Positions 34,093 to 42,969 of a DNA stretch of 64,000 bases are shown here, one piece after another. A program made the position numbers and the translations under genes. The notes below the pieces were generated by a model. That model saw only the letters and a list, made by a program, of their open reading frames with translations. It was not told where the DNA came from and did no database searches. How positions within the stretch are numbered: the stretch's first letter is position 1; every line of letters starts with the position of its first letter. Origin of the DNA: Gilliamella sp. wkB7 (GTDB lineage: Bacteria; Pseudomonadota; Gammaproteobacteria; Enterobacterales; Orbaceae); contig NZ_CM004509.1 in NCBI RefSeq assembly GCF_001693435.1, positions 930,001 to 994,000 of the forward strand, given 5' to 3'.

Positions 34093-34468
34093 TTCTTTAA
34101 AACAAAATGGATTAACAGGTAGACAGCATCGCTTAATTCAAGCTGATTGTTTATTGTATTTAGAACATAGTGATGATCAGTTCGATCTAATCTTTATTGA
34201 TCCACCTACATTTTCAAATTCTAAAAGGATGAGTGATACTTTTGATGTTCAACGTGATCATTTAAAAATAATGGCGAATTTAAAACGGTTATTAAAACCA
34301 AATGGCATCATTGTGTTTTCGAACAATAAACGGGGTTTTAAAATGGATAACATTGGTATGCAAAACCTTGGATTGACTTATCAAGATATCACCAATAAAA
34401 CGTTATCCTTGGACTTTAAACGTAATAAGCAAATTCACTGCTGTTTTATTGTCCAACACCAAAAATAA
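34088..34468 (+). pseudogene. rlmKL 3' fragment (RlmK C-terminal part)
   Basis: The open frame of 126 codons reads MHS then [13 protein letters not shown] and continues to the normal RlmKL end, including [12 protein letters not shown]. It is nearly identical to the last 125 residues of the intact gene at 27943-30063. The deletion junction at about 34093 joins the rlmKL promoter region directly to codon ~582. The in-frame ATG at 34088 overlaps the -10 box, so a transcript from that promoter would lack it. The AdoMet-binding loop is missing. Most likely a non-functional remnant of a duplicated gene. Confidence 0.88.
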
Positions 34469-34778
34469 AATTTATAAACCAAAAGTAAAATTTTGACTGA
34501 ATTCTCCTTAAAAAAAACAATATATGAATTTTTAAGGAGAATTTTTTAGATTTAAAATATTGTCGGAAGATTAAAAAATTAATATTAATTGTAAAAATAA
34601 ACGAACTAGTGCCAGTATATTTTACTTTTAGTAACAGATGCTGATAAATGATAAGTAATTTATCGAGCGACTATGGAAGTAATTTTTAATGCTTAGCCAA
34701 TTATAAATTGGCAAAATAATTAAACTTTAACTAATTTATACTAACTACGTTAGTTCTTATTTTGCCGATGTTTATTTT
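34469..34778. other. intergenic region after the rlmKL fragment (repeat copy B flank)
   Basis: About 310 bases. The first ~220 are a diverged copy of 30064-30282, with the rlmKL terminator preserved and the opposite-strand terminator decayed. No gene is visible. Confidence 0.75.
34500..34548 (+). terminator. duplicated rlmKL terminator
   Basis: The same ATTCTCCTTAAAAA / TTTTTAAGGAGAAT stem as at 30095-30140, with a slightly longer loop and a T run. Confidence 0.8.
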
Positions 34779-35162
34779 TTAATTATTCCGATAATTGGCC
34801 AGCTCAACCAAATTTCCATCTGGGTCTCTGAGATATAAACTATTGATATCTCCCTGTGCGCCATGCCGTTTTACCACACCCTCTACAATAGGATAACCCT
34901 TTTTTTCGATTTCTTTTTTAATGGATTCAACATCTTCTTCAACAATTAAACAAAAATCTTGGCTACCATATTCTGGATGTAATGCTGCGGGTTGAAATTC
35001 GCCTTTTTTAGCGTGAATATTAATTTTTTGATGACCAAAAATAAAAGCATGTCGTCCATCTTTTTCAACATGCTTCATACCAAGAAGATCTTGATAAAAT
35101 GCGATACTTTTATCAATATTGTGGGTAGTGATAACAAAATGGTCTATATTTTTGACTTTCAT
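34779..35162 (-). CDS. VOC (glyoxalase/dioxygenase) superfamily protein
   Basis: The 127-residue product has the two beta-alpha-beta-beta-beta modules of the vicinal-oxygen-chelate fold. It has an N-terminal DHFVITTHNIDKSIAFYQDL motif with a candidate metal-binding histidine, a central HPEYGSQDFCLIV strand and the C-terminal LYLRDPDGNLVELANY with the metal glutamate. This resembles the family often annotated as VOC family virulence proteins or glyoxalase-like proteins. The substrate is unknown. It is a single gene. Confidence 0.85.
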   Translation of the reverse strand: MKVKNIDHFVITTHNIDKSIAFYQDLLGMKHVEKDGRHAFIFGHQKINIHAKKGEFQPAALHPEYGSQDFCLIVEEDVESIKKEIEKKGYPIVEGVVKRHGAQGDINSLYLRDPDGNLVELANYRNN

Positions 35163-35614
35163 TTTTTCTCCTCACCGTTTTATATGAATACGAATATTGA
35201 ATATGAAAAAAATTAAACACGAATATTTAGTTTATCAATTGTTCTCACTGACATTTAGTTATGTTCATACATAACTTTATGGAATTATTATTGATGTTAT
35301 TACTTACATGAAAAACAAAATGAACGTTTAAAATAACACAGGAGTTATCATTAAAATAATCTTCAATTTTAGAATCACTTCTTTGTCATACTCCTTCTAA
35401 TCAATAAAATAATAACTAAATAAAATAAACATGGAAATAATTATTAAAATCACTCTTTTTTCAGTTAATACTCAAACCGAGTAATTAATGTATTTTGCAT
35501 TTTATCTTTACAAATATTAATAGTAATAAATCAATGAATTATAATTTTAATGACGTATAAAAAACCTAGAACGAACTTTAATAATAAAATTGATATTAAT
35601 AACCTGTACAATTC

Positions 35615-35683
35615 ATAATAGGTGTTATTGATATGGATTTTTAGGTTATTTACTAAGAGCATCAGATTATAAATTACTTACGA
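35615..35683. repeat. third short copy of the rlmKL-upstream repeat
   Basis: The segment with TTGATATGGAT, GTTATTTAC, CATCA and TAAATTACTTAC in order matches 27680-27735 (TTGATATGGAT, GTTATTTACC, CATCA, TAAATTACTCAC) and more weakly 33855-33915. Order and spacing are kept with only small gaps. Confidence 0.6.
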
Positions 35684-35701
35684 GGAGTTATTCGCTCCTC
35701 G
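35681..35701 (-). terminator. hairpin after the uspF-like gene
   Basis: CGAGGAG pairs with CTCCTCG around a seven-base loop, about 28 bases after the uspF-like stop on the minus strand. The T tract is weak. Confidence 0.5.
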
Positions 35702-35728
35702 ATATAGTTTAAAGAATAAATGTTGAAA

Positions 35729-36157
35729 CTATCGAACGACTAAAACTGAAGTTTGCGCACTACGGACTACACCTGCCGCATTCGATCCTAGTAAATGAGT
35801 GGTAATATTAGGGCGACGTGATCCTAATATTATTAGGTCAGGTTTTAATTCTTCCGCAATATGAAGAATTTCATCTCTTGGATTACCAAACGCAATAGAA
35901 AACGACAATTTTTCTTGAGGTAAATTAATAGAAGCCATTAATTTATGTAACCATTGTTCAGTTTGTACAGTTGCTTTATCTTTAAATTCATCAAAACCAA
36001 ATGAGTAAGCATTCACAATTGCTGACGCTACTGGCAAAGTATGAAAGAAGATCACCTCAGCATTTGATAATTTTGCCAAACATTCAACATGTGGGATGAC
36101 TTTTTGGGTTAACTCATCTTCAAGCACATCAACCGGTACTAAAATTTTGTTGTACAT
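35729..36157 (-). CDS. uspF: universal stress protein, UspF-like
   Basis: The 142-residue cytosolic USP-domain protein begins YNKILVPVDVLEDELTQKV, with the ATP-binding Asp. It carries the C-terminal nucleotide-binding pattern LGSRRPNITTHLLGSNAAG followed by VVRSA and SVLVVR (G-2x-G-9x-G-S/T type). The ELTQKVIPHVE and ITTHLLGSNAA segments are closer to UspF than UspG of E. coli as I recall them. USP proteins are induced in stress and stationary phase. It is a single-gene unit. Confidence 0.85.
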   Translation of the reverse strand: MYNKILVPVDVLEDELTQKVIPHVECLAKLSNAEVIFFHTLPVASAIVNAYSFGFDEFKDKATVQTEQWLHKLMASINLPQEKLSFSIAFGNPRDEILHIAEELKPDLIILGSRRPNITTHLLGSNAAGVVRSAQTSVLVVR

Positions 36158-36380
36158 AAAACTACCCCCTCGCTAAATAAAATCTGATAAATGATCTTTG
36201 ACAATACGGTTTAACAGTCATATGGTTTAAGAATCATGACATTTGATTATTATGATACTTATTTTGGATTTACTCTTTATTTATTTTTAATAGTTAAGTT
36301 AGTTGATGCTTACTATAATATCCTAAAACCAATTTAGAAAAATGAAACCATTTTTTACTCATTTCATGACGGAGATCACC

Positions 36381-36791
36381 ATGAGTAGTATTATTTACCG
36401 TTCAGACATCAAACCAGAACTTGAACAAGCTATTGCCCTTTATCGTCACTGTTCACTAGGTGAACGCCGACCTCTTACCGATTCAACACGATTTAAAGCT
36501 ATGTTAGATAATGCTAACTTAGTTATAACCGCTTGGCATAATGATAAATTAATTGGTATAGCGCGTTGTTTAACGGATTTTGTATATATAACTTATTTGG
36601 CTGATCTCGCTGTAGATGAGGATTATCAAAAACAAGGTATTGGTAAACAATTAATTAAAGAAGTAAAAAAGAATACTCATGAAAATTGCTCGATAACCTT
36701 ACTGGCTGCACCAAGTGCGGTTGATTATTATGGACATATCGGATTTAATGCTCATCCTTCCGCTTGGATTTTAAGAGATAAATCAATATGA
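36381..36791 (+). CDS. GNAT family N-acetyltransferase
   Basis: The 136-residue product has the GNAT fold. LADLAVDEDYQKQGIGKQLI near residue 75 contains the acetyl-CoA pyrophosphate-binding Q-x-x-G-I-G signature, and YYGHIGFNAHP near 118 is the usual C-terminal motif. The substrate is unknown. The start at 36381 (MSSIIYRSD) is supported by GGAG upstream; in-frame ATGs at 36342 and 36366 are alternatives. The stop overlaps the yceF start by four bases (ATGA), so the two are translationally coupled. Confidence 0.88.
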   Translation: MSSIIYRSDIKPELEQAIALYRHCSLGERRPLTDSTRFKAMLDNANLVITAWHNDKLIGIARCLTDFVYITYLADLAVDEDYQKQGIGKQLIKEVKKNTHENCSITLLAAPSAVDYYGHIGFNAHPSAWILRDKSI

Positions 36792-37369
36792 GAATCATTT
36801 TAGCGTCAACATCGCTATCACGTAAAAAAGTACTTGAAAAATTCGCTATCCCTTTTGAATGTGTTCCGCCTATTTGTGACGAAACACCGCTTGCGGGTGA
36901 GTCTGCTGAGCAGTTAGTGGTACGTTTAGCAAATCTGAAAGCGCAATCATTAGTCGATAAATACCCAGACAGTTTAATTATTGGCTCAGATCAGGTAGGG
37001 GTTCTAGAGGGAAAAATTGTTTGCAAACCACATACTGTTGAAAATGCTCGCAAACAACTTGCCAATAGCAGTGGCAAAACATTCTATTTTTATACAGGGA
37101 TGACAGTTATTAATACCCACTCGGGTCAATCTACCACTCTTTGTGAACCCTTCAAAGTCACCTTTCGGCAACTCAGTAGTTCTGAAATCGATGCCTATAT
37201 CGCTAAAGAGATGCCGCTACAGTGTGCTGGCAGTTTTAAATGTGATGAACTCGGCATAACGTTGTTTGATAAGTTAGAGGGAGATGATATTAATTCATTA
37301 GTCGGATTGCCTCTGTTAAAGCTTAATAAAATAATGATTGAAATGGGCTGTAATCCCTTATTGCTTTAA
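36788..37369 (+). CDS. yceF: Maf-like nucleotide pyrophosphatase YceF (m7GTP-type)
   Basis: The 193-residue product begins RIILASTSLSRKKVLEKF, the Maf signature. It has DETP near residue 33, IIGSDQVGVLEGKIVCKP near 66 and AGSFKCDELGITLFDKLEGD near 145, matching YceF rather than the dTTP/UTP-specific YhdE. These house-cleaning enzymes hydrolyse modified nucleotides such as m7GTP. It overlaps the upstream GNAT gene by four bases. Confidence 0.93.
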   Translation: MRIILASTSLSRKKVLEKFAIPFECVPPICDETPLAGESAEQLVVRLANLKAQSLVDKYPDSLIIGSDQVGVLEGKIVCKPHTVENARKQLANSSGKTFYFYTGMTVINTHSGQSTTLCEPFKVTFRQLSSSEIDAYIAKEMPLQCAGSFKCDELGITLFDKLEGDDINSLVGLPLLKLNKIMIEMGCNPLLL

Positions 37370-37385
37370 CCAGTGAGGCAAAATG

Positions 37386-37433
37386 AATAAGTCAGTATTC
37401 ACTTAAGATTATATAAGTGAGCATTGACTTATT
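37386..37433. terminator. bidirectional hairpin between yceF and the iron-uptake operon
   Basis: AATAAGTCA pairs with TGACTTATT, and an inner TTCACTTA/TAAGTGA pair continues the stem. It lies between convergent genes and touches the last ATPase stop. Confidence 0.65.
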
Positions 37434-38098
37434 TAATCAATAAACCGCCCTGCAGACATTTTCATGATATTTTGGCTATAACTTGCTACATCATTATTAT
37501 GGGTGACAATCAATAACGCAGTGCCTTGTTGGTTAATTTCTTTTAGCAGTTGCATAATATAAGTAGAACTCTCCTCGTCGAGATCGCTGGTAGGCTCATC
37601 TGCAATGATGATTTGTGGCTGGCAAATTAATGCACGTAATATGGCAATACGACGCATTTCCCCTCCTGACATATTGGATGGATAAACATCTTGCAAATAA
37701 CTGACTTTGGCCTTTTCCAACAAACTTTTCGCATAACTGAAGCTACTTTTATTTGGGCGCTTAGTTAAGTAATAAGGTAAGCGAATATTATCAATCGCGG
37801 TAAGATTAGGGAGTAAACTGCTACCTTGAGGAATATAACCAATATGCTGATTACGAAAAGCTGATACTTGCTGATCATCTAATTCAAATAGATTTACATC
37901 ATTAAAGGTTACTTTCCCCTGAGTTGGTGTTAATAAACCAGCAATCATATTCAAAAGCGTCGTTTTACCGCTACCTGATTTACCCATAATGCATTTAAAA
38001 TCACCTGGTTGCATACTGAAACTGACATTATTTACTGCTGCAAAGGTTTGTTGACCACGCTGGTAATCTTTACGCAAATTACGAACATTCAGTAACAT
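37433..38098 (-). CDS. ABC transporter ATPase of the MacB/LolD type, last gene of the iron-uptake operon
   Basis: The 221-residue cytosolic ATPase has Walker A GKSGSGKTT near residue 40, the ABC signature MSGGEMRR near 144, Walker B IIIADEPTSDLDEES near 165 and a switch histidine (VTHNND). It likely powers the FtsX-like permease encoded just upstream; the permease stop and this start share bases (TAATG). That permease gene is interrupted by an in-frame stop (39100-39102), so the partner may be missing. The gene is last in the fet-type operon. Confidence 0.88.
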   Translation of the reverse strand: MLLNVRNLRKDYQRGQQTFAAVNNVSFSMQPGDFKCIMGKSGSGKTTLLNMIAGLLTPTQGKVTFNDVNLFELDDQQVSAFRNQHIGYIPQGSSLLPNLTAIDNIRLPYYLTKRPNKSSFSYAKSLLEKAKVSYLQDVYPSNMSGGEMRRIAILRALICQPQIIIADEPTSDLDEESSTYIMQLLKEINQQGTALLIVTHNNDVASYSQNIMKMSAGRFID

Positions 38099-39309
38099 TA
38101 TTCACCCTCTCTGAGCGTGCTGTAAGTATCAAACTTAGTCATAGATAAAGCTGAATAGATACTTGATAATGGTCCAATAATTATGGTTAATGCCAATACC
38201 ACTACTGCATAGCATAACGCATCAATCACTGAAAGATTAATGCATGGTAAACCAATGGTTTGGCAGATTAATAAACTAAACGCATAGAGCAATACACCTG
38301 CTAATAAAATGCCCATTAAGCCACCTAATGCACTAATAATTAAAGATTCACGCAGCAACATTTTTACTAAATCTCGACGTGAAGCCCCTAAGATACGCAA
38401 TAAACTGATTTCGCGCTTACGCTCATTTAAATTTGACGAGAAGATGACAAAAATAATCACTATTGCTAATACCCAAAAAATTGCCGATAAACTATATACA
38501 ATGGTCGAAAAGCCATTTAACCATTTGGAAATATTACTTAACATACCTTTAGTCATAACAAAATCAAGTTGATAGTCGATAGCGTATTTGGGCATGATTT
38601 GATTAATAATATCTTTAGGCTGATAATCAGGATCGACTTTTATGAAAATGGAAGAGGCATAATCCGCAAAATGATCGACATCACCTTGCACTAATTCAGC
38701 TTCTTTCATTAAAGTGTGTGCTGCTTGCATAGTCATAAATACCGAAGTGTCAAAGCCCATTCCCGTACTATCCATTTTGGCTGCTATTTTGAAAGGATGA
38801 TTGAAAAACATAACCTCATCGCCAATATTTGAACTAATTTTCGATCCAACTACAATTTGGTTATCAGTAAGTGGCTCAGTAAGTTGCGATTGCAACCAAG
38901 GTTTGATCACAAAATCGCTTTGCTGATCAAAACCAATTAGTTGCACTTTTGATGTACAGCAACCGGCGCTCAGTGAAGCGATAAAAAGTTGGGGTGATAT
39001 TGCTTGTATTCCTTTAATATTTTTGATTTTATCAATCAAATCAACTTTTAAATAAAAGCTACTTGGTTCACCCCGTAATAAGGCAACTTCTAGATTTTTT
39101 TAGTAACCATATGGGACAACTAAAATATCCGCACCAAGGCGATCAGCCATGCCAGAAATTCCCAAACTGAGATTTTTCATAATCACGCTACCGCCAAAAA
39201 GTGTGGCAGAAAACAACATAACAATGATAATCAAACAACAACTCCGAAATGGCCGCCGTTGAATGTTTTGCCAAGCCAAATTAGCCATGGTAATGGGTTG
39301 TTCTTGCAT
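38098..39309 (-). pseudogene. FtsX/MacB-like permease of the iron-uptake operon, interrupted by one in-frame stop
   Basis: Codons 1-69 start MQEQPITMANLAWQNIQRRP, with the N-terminal membrane helix and GADILVVPYGY. A TAA at 39100-39102 follows. The same frame then continues without a break for 333 codons (KNLEVALLRGEPSSFYL at the junction), with three C-terminal membrane helices and the FtsX segment ERKREISLLRILGASRRDL. The distance is a whole number of codons, so this is a nonsense change and not a frameshift. Homologous permeases usually have Glu here, so GAA to TAA is the simplest cause. The gene would encode about 403 residues. It may be a recent null allele, a sequencing error or, less likely, read through. 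Confidence 0.85.
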
Positions 39310-39345
39310 GTTTAGATCCTATTTTTTATTAAAGATTGTATATCT

Positions 39346-39813
39346 TTAAAATATGCTTCTTCTGGCCGCTTTATTAAGATAGAAAGTATTCACCAGCGCA
39401 ATAATAAATAATAACAATGACAATAAGACGAGCGCTGGTTTAGCACCCATATTGCAGCGCATCATTTGATTATCACATACGCCAATTAAAATGGTCGGAA
39501 TAGCCAAAGCAAATAATGAAATGCAAGCAATCGCCATACTTAATCCCATTCGCAGAAAAATTTTACGACAAAATAGCATTAAGGTGCCAATTGCAATAAT
39601 CAAACTGCCCACGCCAACTTCAGCTCGGCCTGTCCAAAAGCATTTCATAATTTTACCAACACCTGTATGCACATGTTCTACTTGACCTTGCATTGTTGCA
39701 GTTGATAGGTTAACGGTTTCATGTGGGCAGACGGGTAAAATATACAGAGGAAATAAAATAAATAATATGCCAATAATGATATAAATGAGTGATGAAACAA
39801 CACGATTTTGCAT
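39346..39813 (-). CDS. DUF4418 family membrane protein of the iron-uptake operon
   Basis: The 155-residue product has four predicted membrane helices (about residues 6-26, 67-84, 88-110 and 128-148). It has conserved cysteines in the loops (LPVCPHE near 27; MKCFWTGRAEVGVG near 57; CDNQMMRCNMG near 113). This pattern matches DUF4418 proteins found beside MacB-like permeases and FTR1/P19 genes. The function is unknown; the paired cysteines may bind metal or form disulfides. Confidence 0.8.
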   Translation of the reverse strand: MQNRVVSSLIYIIIGILFILFPLYILPVCPHETVNLSTATMQGQVEHVHTGVGKIMKCFWTGRAEVGVGSLIIAIGTLMLFCRKIFLRMGLSMAIACISLFALAIPTILIGVCDNQMMRCNMGAKPALVLLSLLLFIIALVNTFYLNKAARRSIF

Positions 39814-39831
39814 AATTTAAAACCTTAAATA

Positions 39832-40491
39832 TTAATTATTAATTACTCGGGCAACCTTGCCATGTTCAAGTACAACGGTTGTTTGAGCATGTTTTGATAC
39901 TTCAAGTGAATGAGTCACAACAATAATAGTACTCCCTTCTTCGTGCAGTTGATGCAGTAAATTCATAACCATTGCTTCATTATTTTCATCTAAATTACCA
40001 GTAGGTTCATCGGCTAAAATTAATTTTGGATAATTGATTAAGGCGCGGGCAATGCATACACGTTGCTGTTCCCCGCCTGATAACTGATTTGGCAAGTGCT
40101 TAGCGCGGGCAGCAAGTCCAACCCTTTCCAGCGCTTGCATAGCTTCTTTTTCATCGACCATGCTGTGATAATATTGTGCAACCATTACGTTTTCGAGTGC
40201 GGTTAGATAAGACACTAAATGGAATTGTTGAAAGATAAGACCGATTTTATCACGGCGGATTTCGGTTAATTCGGGTAGAGATAATTGGGTAATATCTTGT
40301 CCATCTAAAATGACCGAACCTAAAGATGGTTTATCCATACAACCAATAATATTCATCAAGGTCGTTTTGCCACTGCCCGATGGTCCCATAATGGATAACC
40401 ATTTGCTCTCTTCTACAACTAAATTCACATCTGATAAGGCATGAAGAGAACCATAAATCTTAGATACATTATTAACTTCGAGTATATTCAT
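39832..40491 (-). CDS. ABC transporter ATPase of the MacB/LolD type
   Basis: The 219-residue ATPase has Walker A GPSGSGKTT near residue 36, signature LSGGEQQRV near 140, Walker B LILADEPTGNLDENN near 160 and the switch histidine (VVTHS). It lies 10 bases after the permease at 40502-41644 and is the probable motor for one or both intact permeases of the operon. Other MacB-like systems export substrates or drive periplasmic processes; here the context points to iron handling. Confidence 0.9.
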   Translation of the reverse strand: MNILEVNNVSKIYGSLHALSDVNLVVEESKWLSIMGPSGSGKTTLMNIIGCMDKPSLGSVILDGQDITQLSLPELTEIRRDKIGLIFQQFHLVSYLTALENVMVAQYYHSMVDEKEAMQALERVGLAARAKHLPNQLSGGEQQRVCIARALINYPKLILADEPTGNLDENNEAMVMNLLHQLHEEGSTIIVVTHSLEVSKHAQTTVVLEHGKVARVINN

Positions 40492-40501
40492 ACTTTACAT
40501 C

Positions 40502-41644
40502 CTATTCGCCACGCAATACTAATGCTGGCTCTACATCTAATGCACGTTTAACCGGAATTAAACAGGCAATTACCGTCACAATTGCTGATATTAAAATGGT
40601 ACTTGGTATCAAATAAAATTCAATAATAATTGAACGACCAAAAACATTAGAACTGATTACCTGCGCAAAAATAAGTCCACAAATTACCCCAATAATCCCT
40701 CCAGTAATACCAAGAACTAATCCCTCGGCTAAAAACTCTTTAGCGATACTTTTATTATTAGCTCCAATGGCTTTTTTAAGACCGATTTCTTTACGGCGCT
40801 CCATTACAACCGTCATCATGGTAGTTGCCACGCAAATCATAGTGAGCACTAAAACCACAAGGGTCACTAAATAAAGGAGTGATGACAGTTTACCTAATAC
40901 TGAGGTTTCTGATTGTGTCACCCATTTAATTAAATGGGGTTCGATTGTGGTTGATTGACTTTTAATGGTATCTATATAGTCCTTTAACTCATTTTGTGAT
41001 GCTGTGATGCTGACTTCAACAACTTCAGCTTGATCACTCTCTTCAAAGAATTGTTCTAAATCATGCAGATCGACAAAAATAAAATTATCTTCAGCTCTAC
41101 CTGTTTTAACTATACCGGTAATAGTTAACTCTTCATCAAAACGAGAATCTTGTTTAGATTTACCCGAAATGGATATTTCACTGCCAACGTATAAATTGGC
41201 AAAGTTAGCTATATCGGTCCCAATCATCACTTCATGTGTTTTTTGTGGCAAACTGCCTTCTATATGCCAATAAGGACTTGTTTTGGTAACTTGGTTAAAG
41301 TTAGTACCGACAATGGTATAAGGATGCTGATTAACGCGCACTGCGCCGTAGCGAAACGGTGTGACACCAAGTAATTTGTCTTGTGGTAATAAGCTTACTG
41401 CTTTTTGTACATCAGTCATTGACATAGTTGGCTGATTATTCGCGGGCATTAATAATAAATTCGCTCCATAAGAACGAAACTCCTGCCCCATCTGTCTTGG
41501 AATGTCAAAACAGAGCGTAACCATGCCTAATAATACCGTTGCGCCAATCGCCACGCCTAAAAGTGCAATGATAATGCGAGAGCGACGACGAATGAGCGAA
41601 CTCAATATGGTTTTAATAATAAAGCGTCGATTTTTATTAATCAT
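40502..41644 (-). CDS. FtsX/MacB-like ABC permease (second of the operon)
   Basis: The 380-residue membrane protein has one N-terminal helix (about residues 20-42), a large periplasmic MacB-PCD domain, and three C-terminal helices (about 255-375). The cytoplasmic ERRKEIGLKKAIGANNKSIAKE segment contacts the ATPase in this family. It likely pairs with the permease encoded at 41662-42948 and the ATPase at 39832-40491. It starts 17 bases after the preceding gene, with AGGT upstream of the ATG. Confidence 0.88.
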   Translation of the reverse strand: MINKNRRFIIKTILSSLIRRRSRIIIALLGVAIGATVLLGMVTLCFDIPRQMGQEFRSYGANLLLMPANNQPTMSMTDVQKAVSLLPQDKLLGVTPFRYGAVRVNQHPYTIVGTNFNQVTKTSPYWHIEGSLPQKTHEVMIGTDIANFANLYVGSEISISGKSKQDSRFDEELTITGIVKTGRAEDNFIFVDLHDLEQFFEESDQAEVVEVSITASQNELKDYIDTIKSQSTTIEPHLIKWVTQSETSVLGKLSSLLYLVTLVVLVLTMICVATTMMTVVMERRKEIGLKKAIGANNKSIAKEFLAEGLVLGITGGIIGVICGLIFAQVISSNVFGRSIIIEFYLIPSTILISAIVTVIACLIPVKRALDVEPALVLRGE

Positions 41645-41661
41645 CAGATTTACCTTTACCC

Positions 41662-42948
41662 TTATCGACCATGCAGTACATCAGTAGGGCGTAAAAACAT
41701 CATAATACGCAGCGCAGGTAAGCTACCTAAAAATGTAATTAAGGTAACCATTATTAATACTAAAGGAACAATAATCATTTTAGGTTCGACAAACGAACCG
41801 AATACGGTATGACCAATAATCTGCGCAAAGCCAAGACCAATAAAGTAACCCAAAATACCGCCAATTAAGGCAATAATTAAGATTTCGGTTAAAATGAGCA
41901 AGGCAACAGCACTATTCGTTGCGCCGAGTGCTTTAAGTAAACCAATTTCGGTACTGCGTTCTATCACATTTGCGGTCACTAAATTTGAAATAGCTAATGC
42001 GGAACAAATTAAAGATAAAACGGTTAACAATAGCATCAATAACTGCGTTTTTTGTAAAATAGAACCTTCTGAATCCGCCACTTGCATAATGGCTTTAACG
42101 CGAACATCAGGCATTAACTCTTCTAGTTGATAAGCAATTGAACTAATATAAGCAGTGCAATACCATGTATCCCACTCGGTGCGTGATAAGCTGTTAGGAT
42201 CTTGCGCGGCCTTACGAGCCAATTCGTTTTCAGGGGTGGTTAATGCACTTACTTCAACACGTTCAACCAGTCCATTTTTATCAGCTAACTGCTGTGCAAT
42301 TGGGAGGGATACAAATAATTGTGAATCTTCAGCGCCACCACTGTGGAAAATATTGTGCACGGTTAACGTGATTTTTTGTTTCGTTAGAACAGATGTAACC
42401 TCAATACTGTCACCTAATTTTAAATTCCACTGTTTCGCAACTGATTCACCGACCATTACGCCTTGCAGATTATCATCAGTCATCTTATCGCCTTCAATTG
42501 TCCACCATGATTTCATGGCTAACATACCTGTATCAACCTCATCGCCAGTCGGAATTTTAAGGTGTTTATTAAACCAAGTTCCGACAATTGTAATGGGTTT
42601 ATCATTTAACATTGCTGGGGCATTAAGATAAGGCGCAAAATCGACAATATTATATGCCCAAAAGATCATCTTAATTTTAACGAGATCATCCTGTTTGATG
42701 TATTGCACTGCTTGTTGATTATCATTATTATCCAACTGATACATTTCACTTACTAACGCAGTACTTTTAGGCACAATATTTAGATTAGCTCCATACGCTT
42801 TTAATTCTTGATTGACTTTATCACCAACATCAAACATGACATTTAACATGGCAGTGGCTAATGAGACACCTAAGGCAACAGTGAGCGCGATTAAAAAGAG
42901 CTTCTTTTTTTGGCGTACTAACACGCTTAGTAACATTCTACGAAACAT
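41662..42948 (-). CDS. FtsX/MacB-like ABC permease (first of the operon)
   Basis: The 428-residue membrane protein begins MFRRMLLSVLVRQKKKLFLI, with an N-terminal helix. It has a periplasmic domain of about 270 residues and three C-terminal helices, with the family segment ERSTEIGLLKALGATNSAVA near residue 325. It is larger than its neighbour permease and likely forms a heterodimer with it. AAGGA lies before the ATG. In related clusters (E. coli fet, Campylobacter p19 locus) such genes follow the iron-binding protein. Confidence 0.88.
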   Translation of the reverse strand: MFRRMLLSVLVRQKKKLFLIALTVALGVSLATAMLNVMFDVGDKVNQELKAYGANLNIVPKSTALVSEMYQLDNNDNQQAVQYIKQDDLVKIKMIFWAYNIVDFAPYLNAPAMLNDKPITIVGTWFNKHLKIPTGDEVDTGMLAMKSWWTIEGDKMTDDNLQGVMVGESVAKQWNLKLGDSIEVTSVLTKQKITLTVHNIFHSGGAEDSQLFVSLPIAQQLADKNGLVERVEVSALTTPENELARKAAQDPNSLSRTEWDTWYCTAYISSIAYQLEELMPDVRVKAIMQVADSEGSILQKTQLLMLLLTVLSLICSALAISNLVTANVIERSTEIGLLKALGATNSAVALLILTEILIIALIGGILGYFIGLGFAQIIGHTVFGSFVEPKMIIVPLVLIMVTLITFLGSLPALRIMMFLRPTDVLHGR

Positions 42949-42969
42949 ACTCTATTCCTTGGATACTCT

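Larger units (their letters stand above)
35163..35728. other. intergenic region between VOC and uspF-like genes
   Basis: About 565 A/T-rich bases without a credible gene. It contains the VOC promoter and, near its right end, a third short copy of the repeat seen upstream of rlmKL and a GAGGAG/CTCCTC hairpin. Confidence 0.55.

Noticed and set aside
34088..34468. Possible independent small methyltransferase gene
   Set aside because: It lacks the AdoMet-binding motif, is nearly identical to the rlmKL tail, and its ATG overlaps the -10 box, so it is called a pseudogene fragment.
39100..39102. Programmed recoding (selenocysteine or frameshift) at the split permease
   Set aside because: The stop is TAA, which is not used for selenocysteine, and the frame does not change. 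A nonsense mutation or sequencing error is simpler.
42155..42631. 158-codon plus-strand frame inside the first permease gene of the iron operon
   Set aside because: It is antisense to a conserved permease and has no family resemblance.
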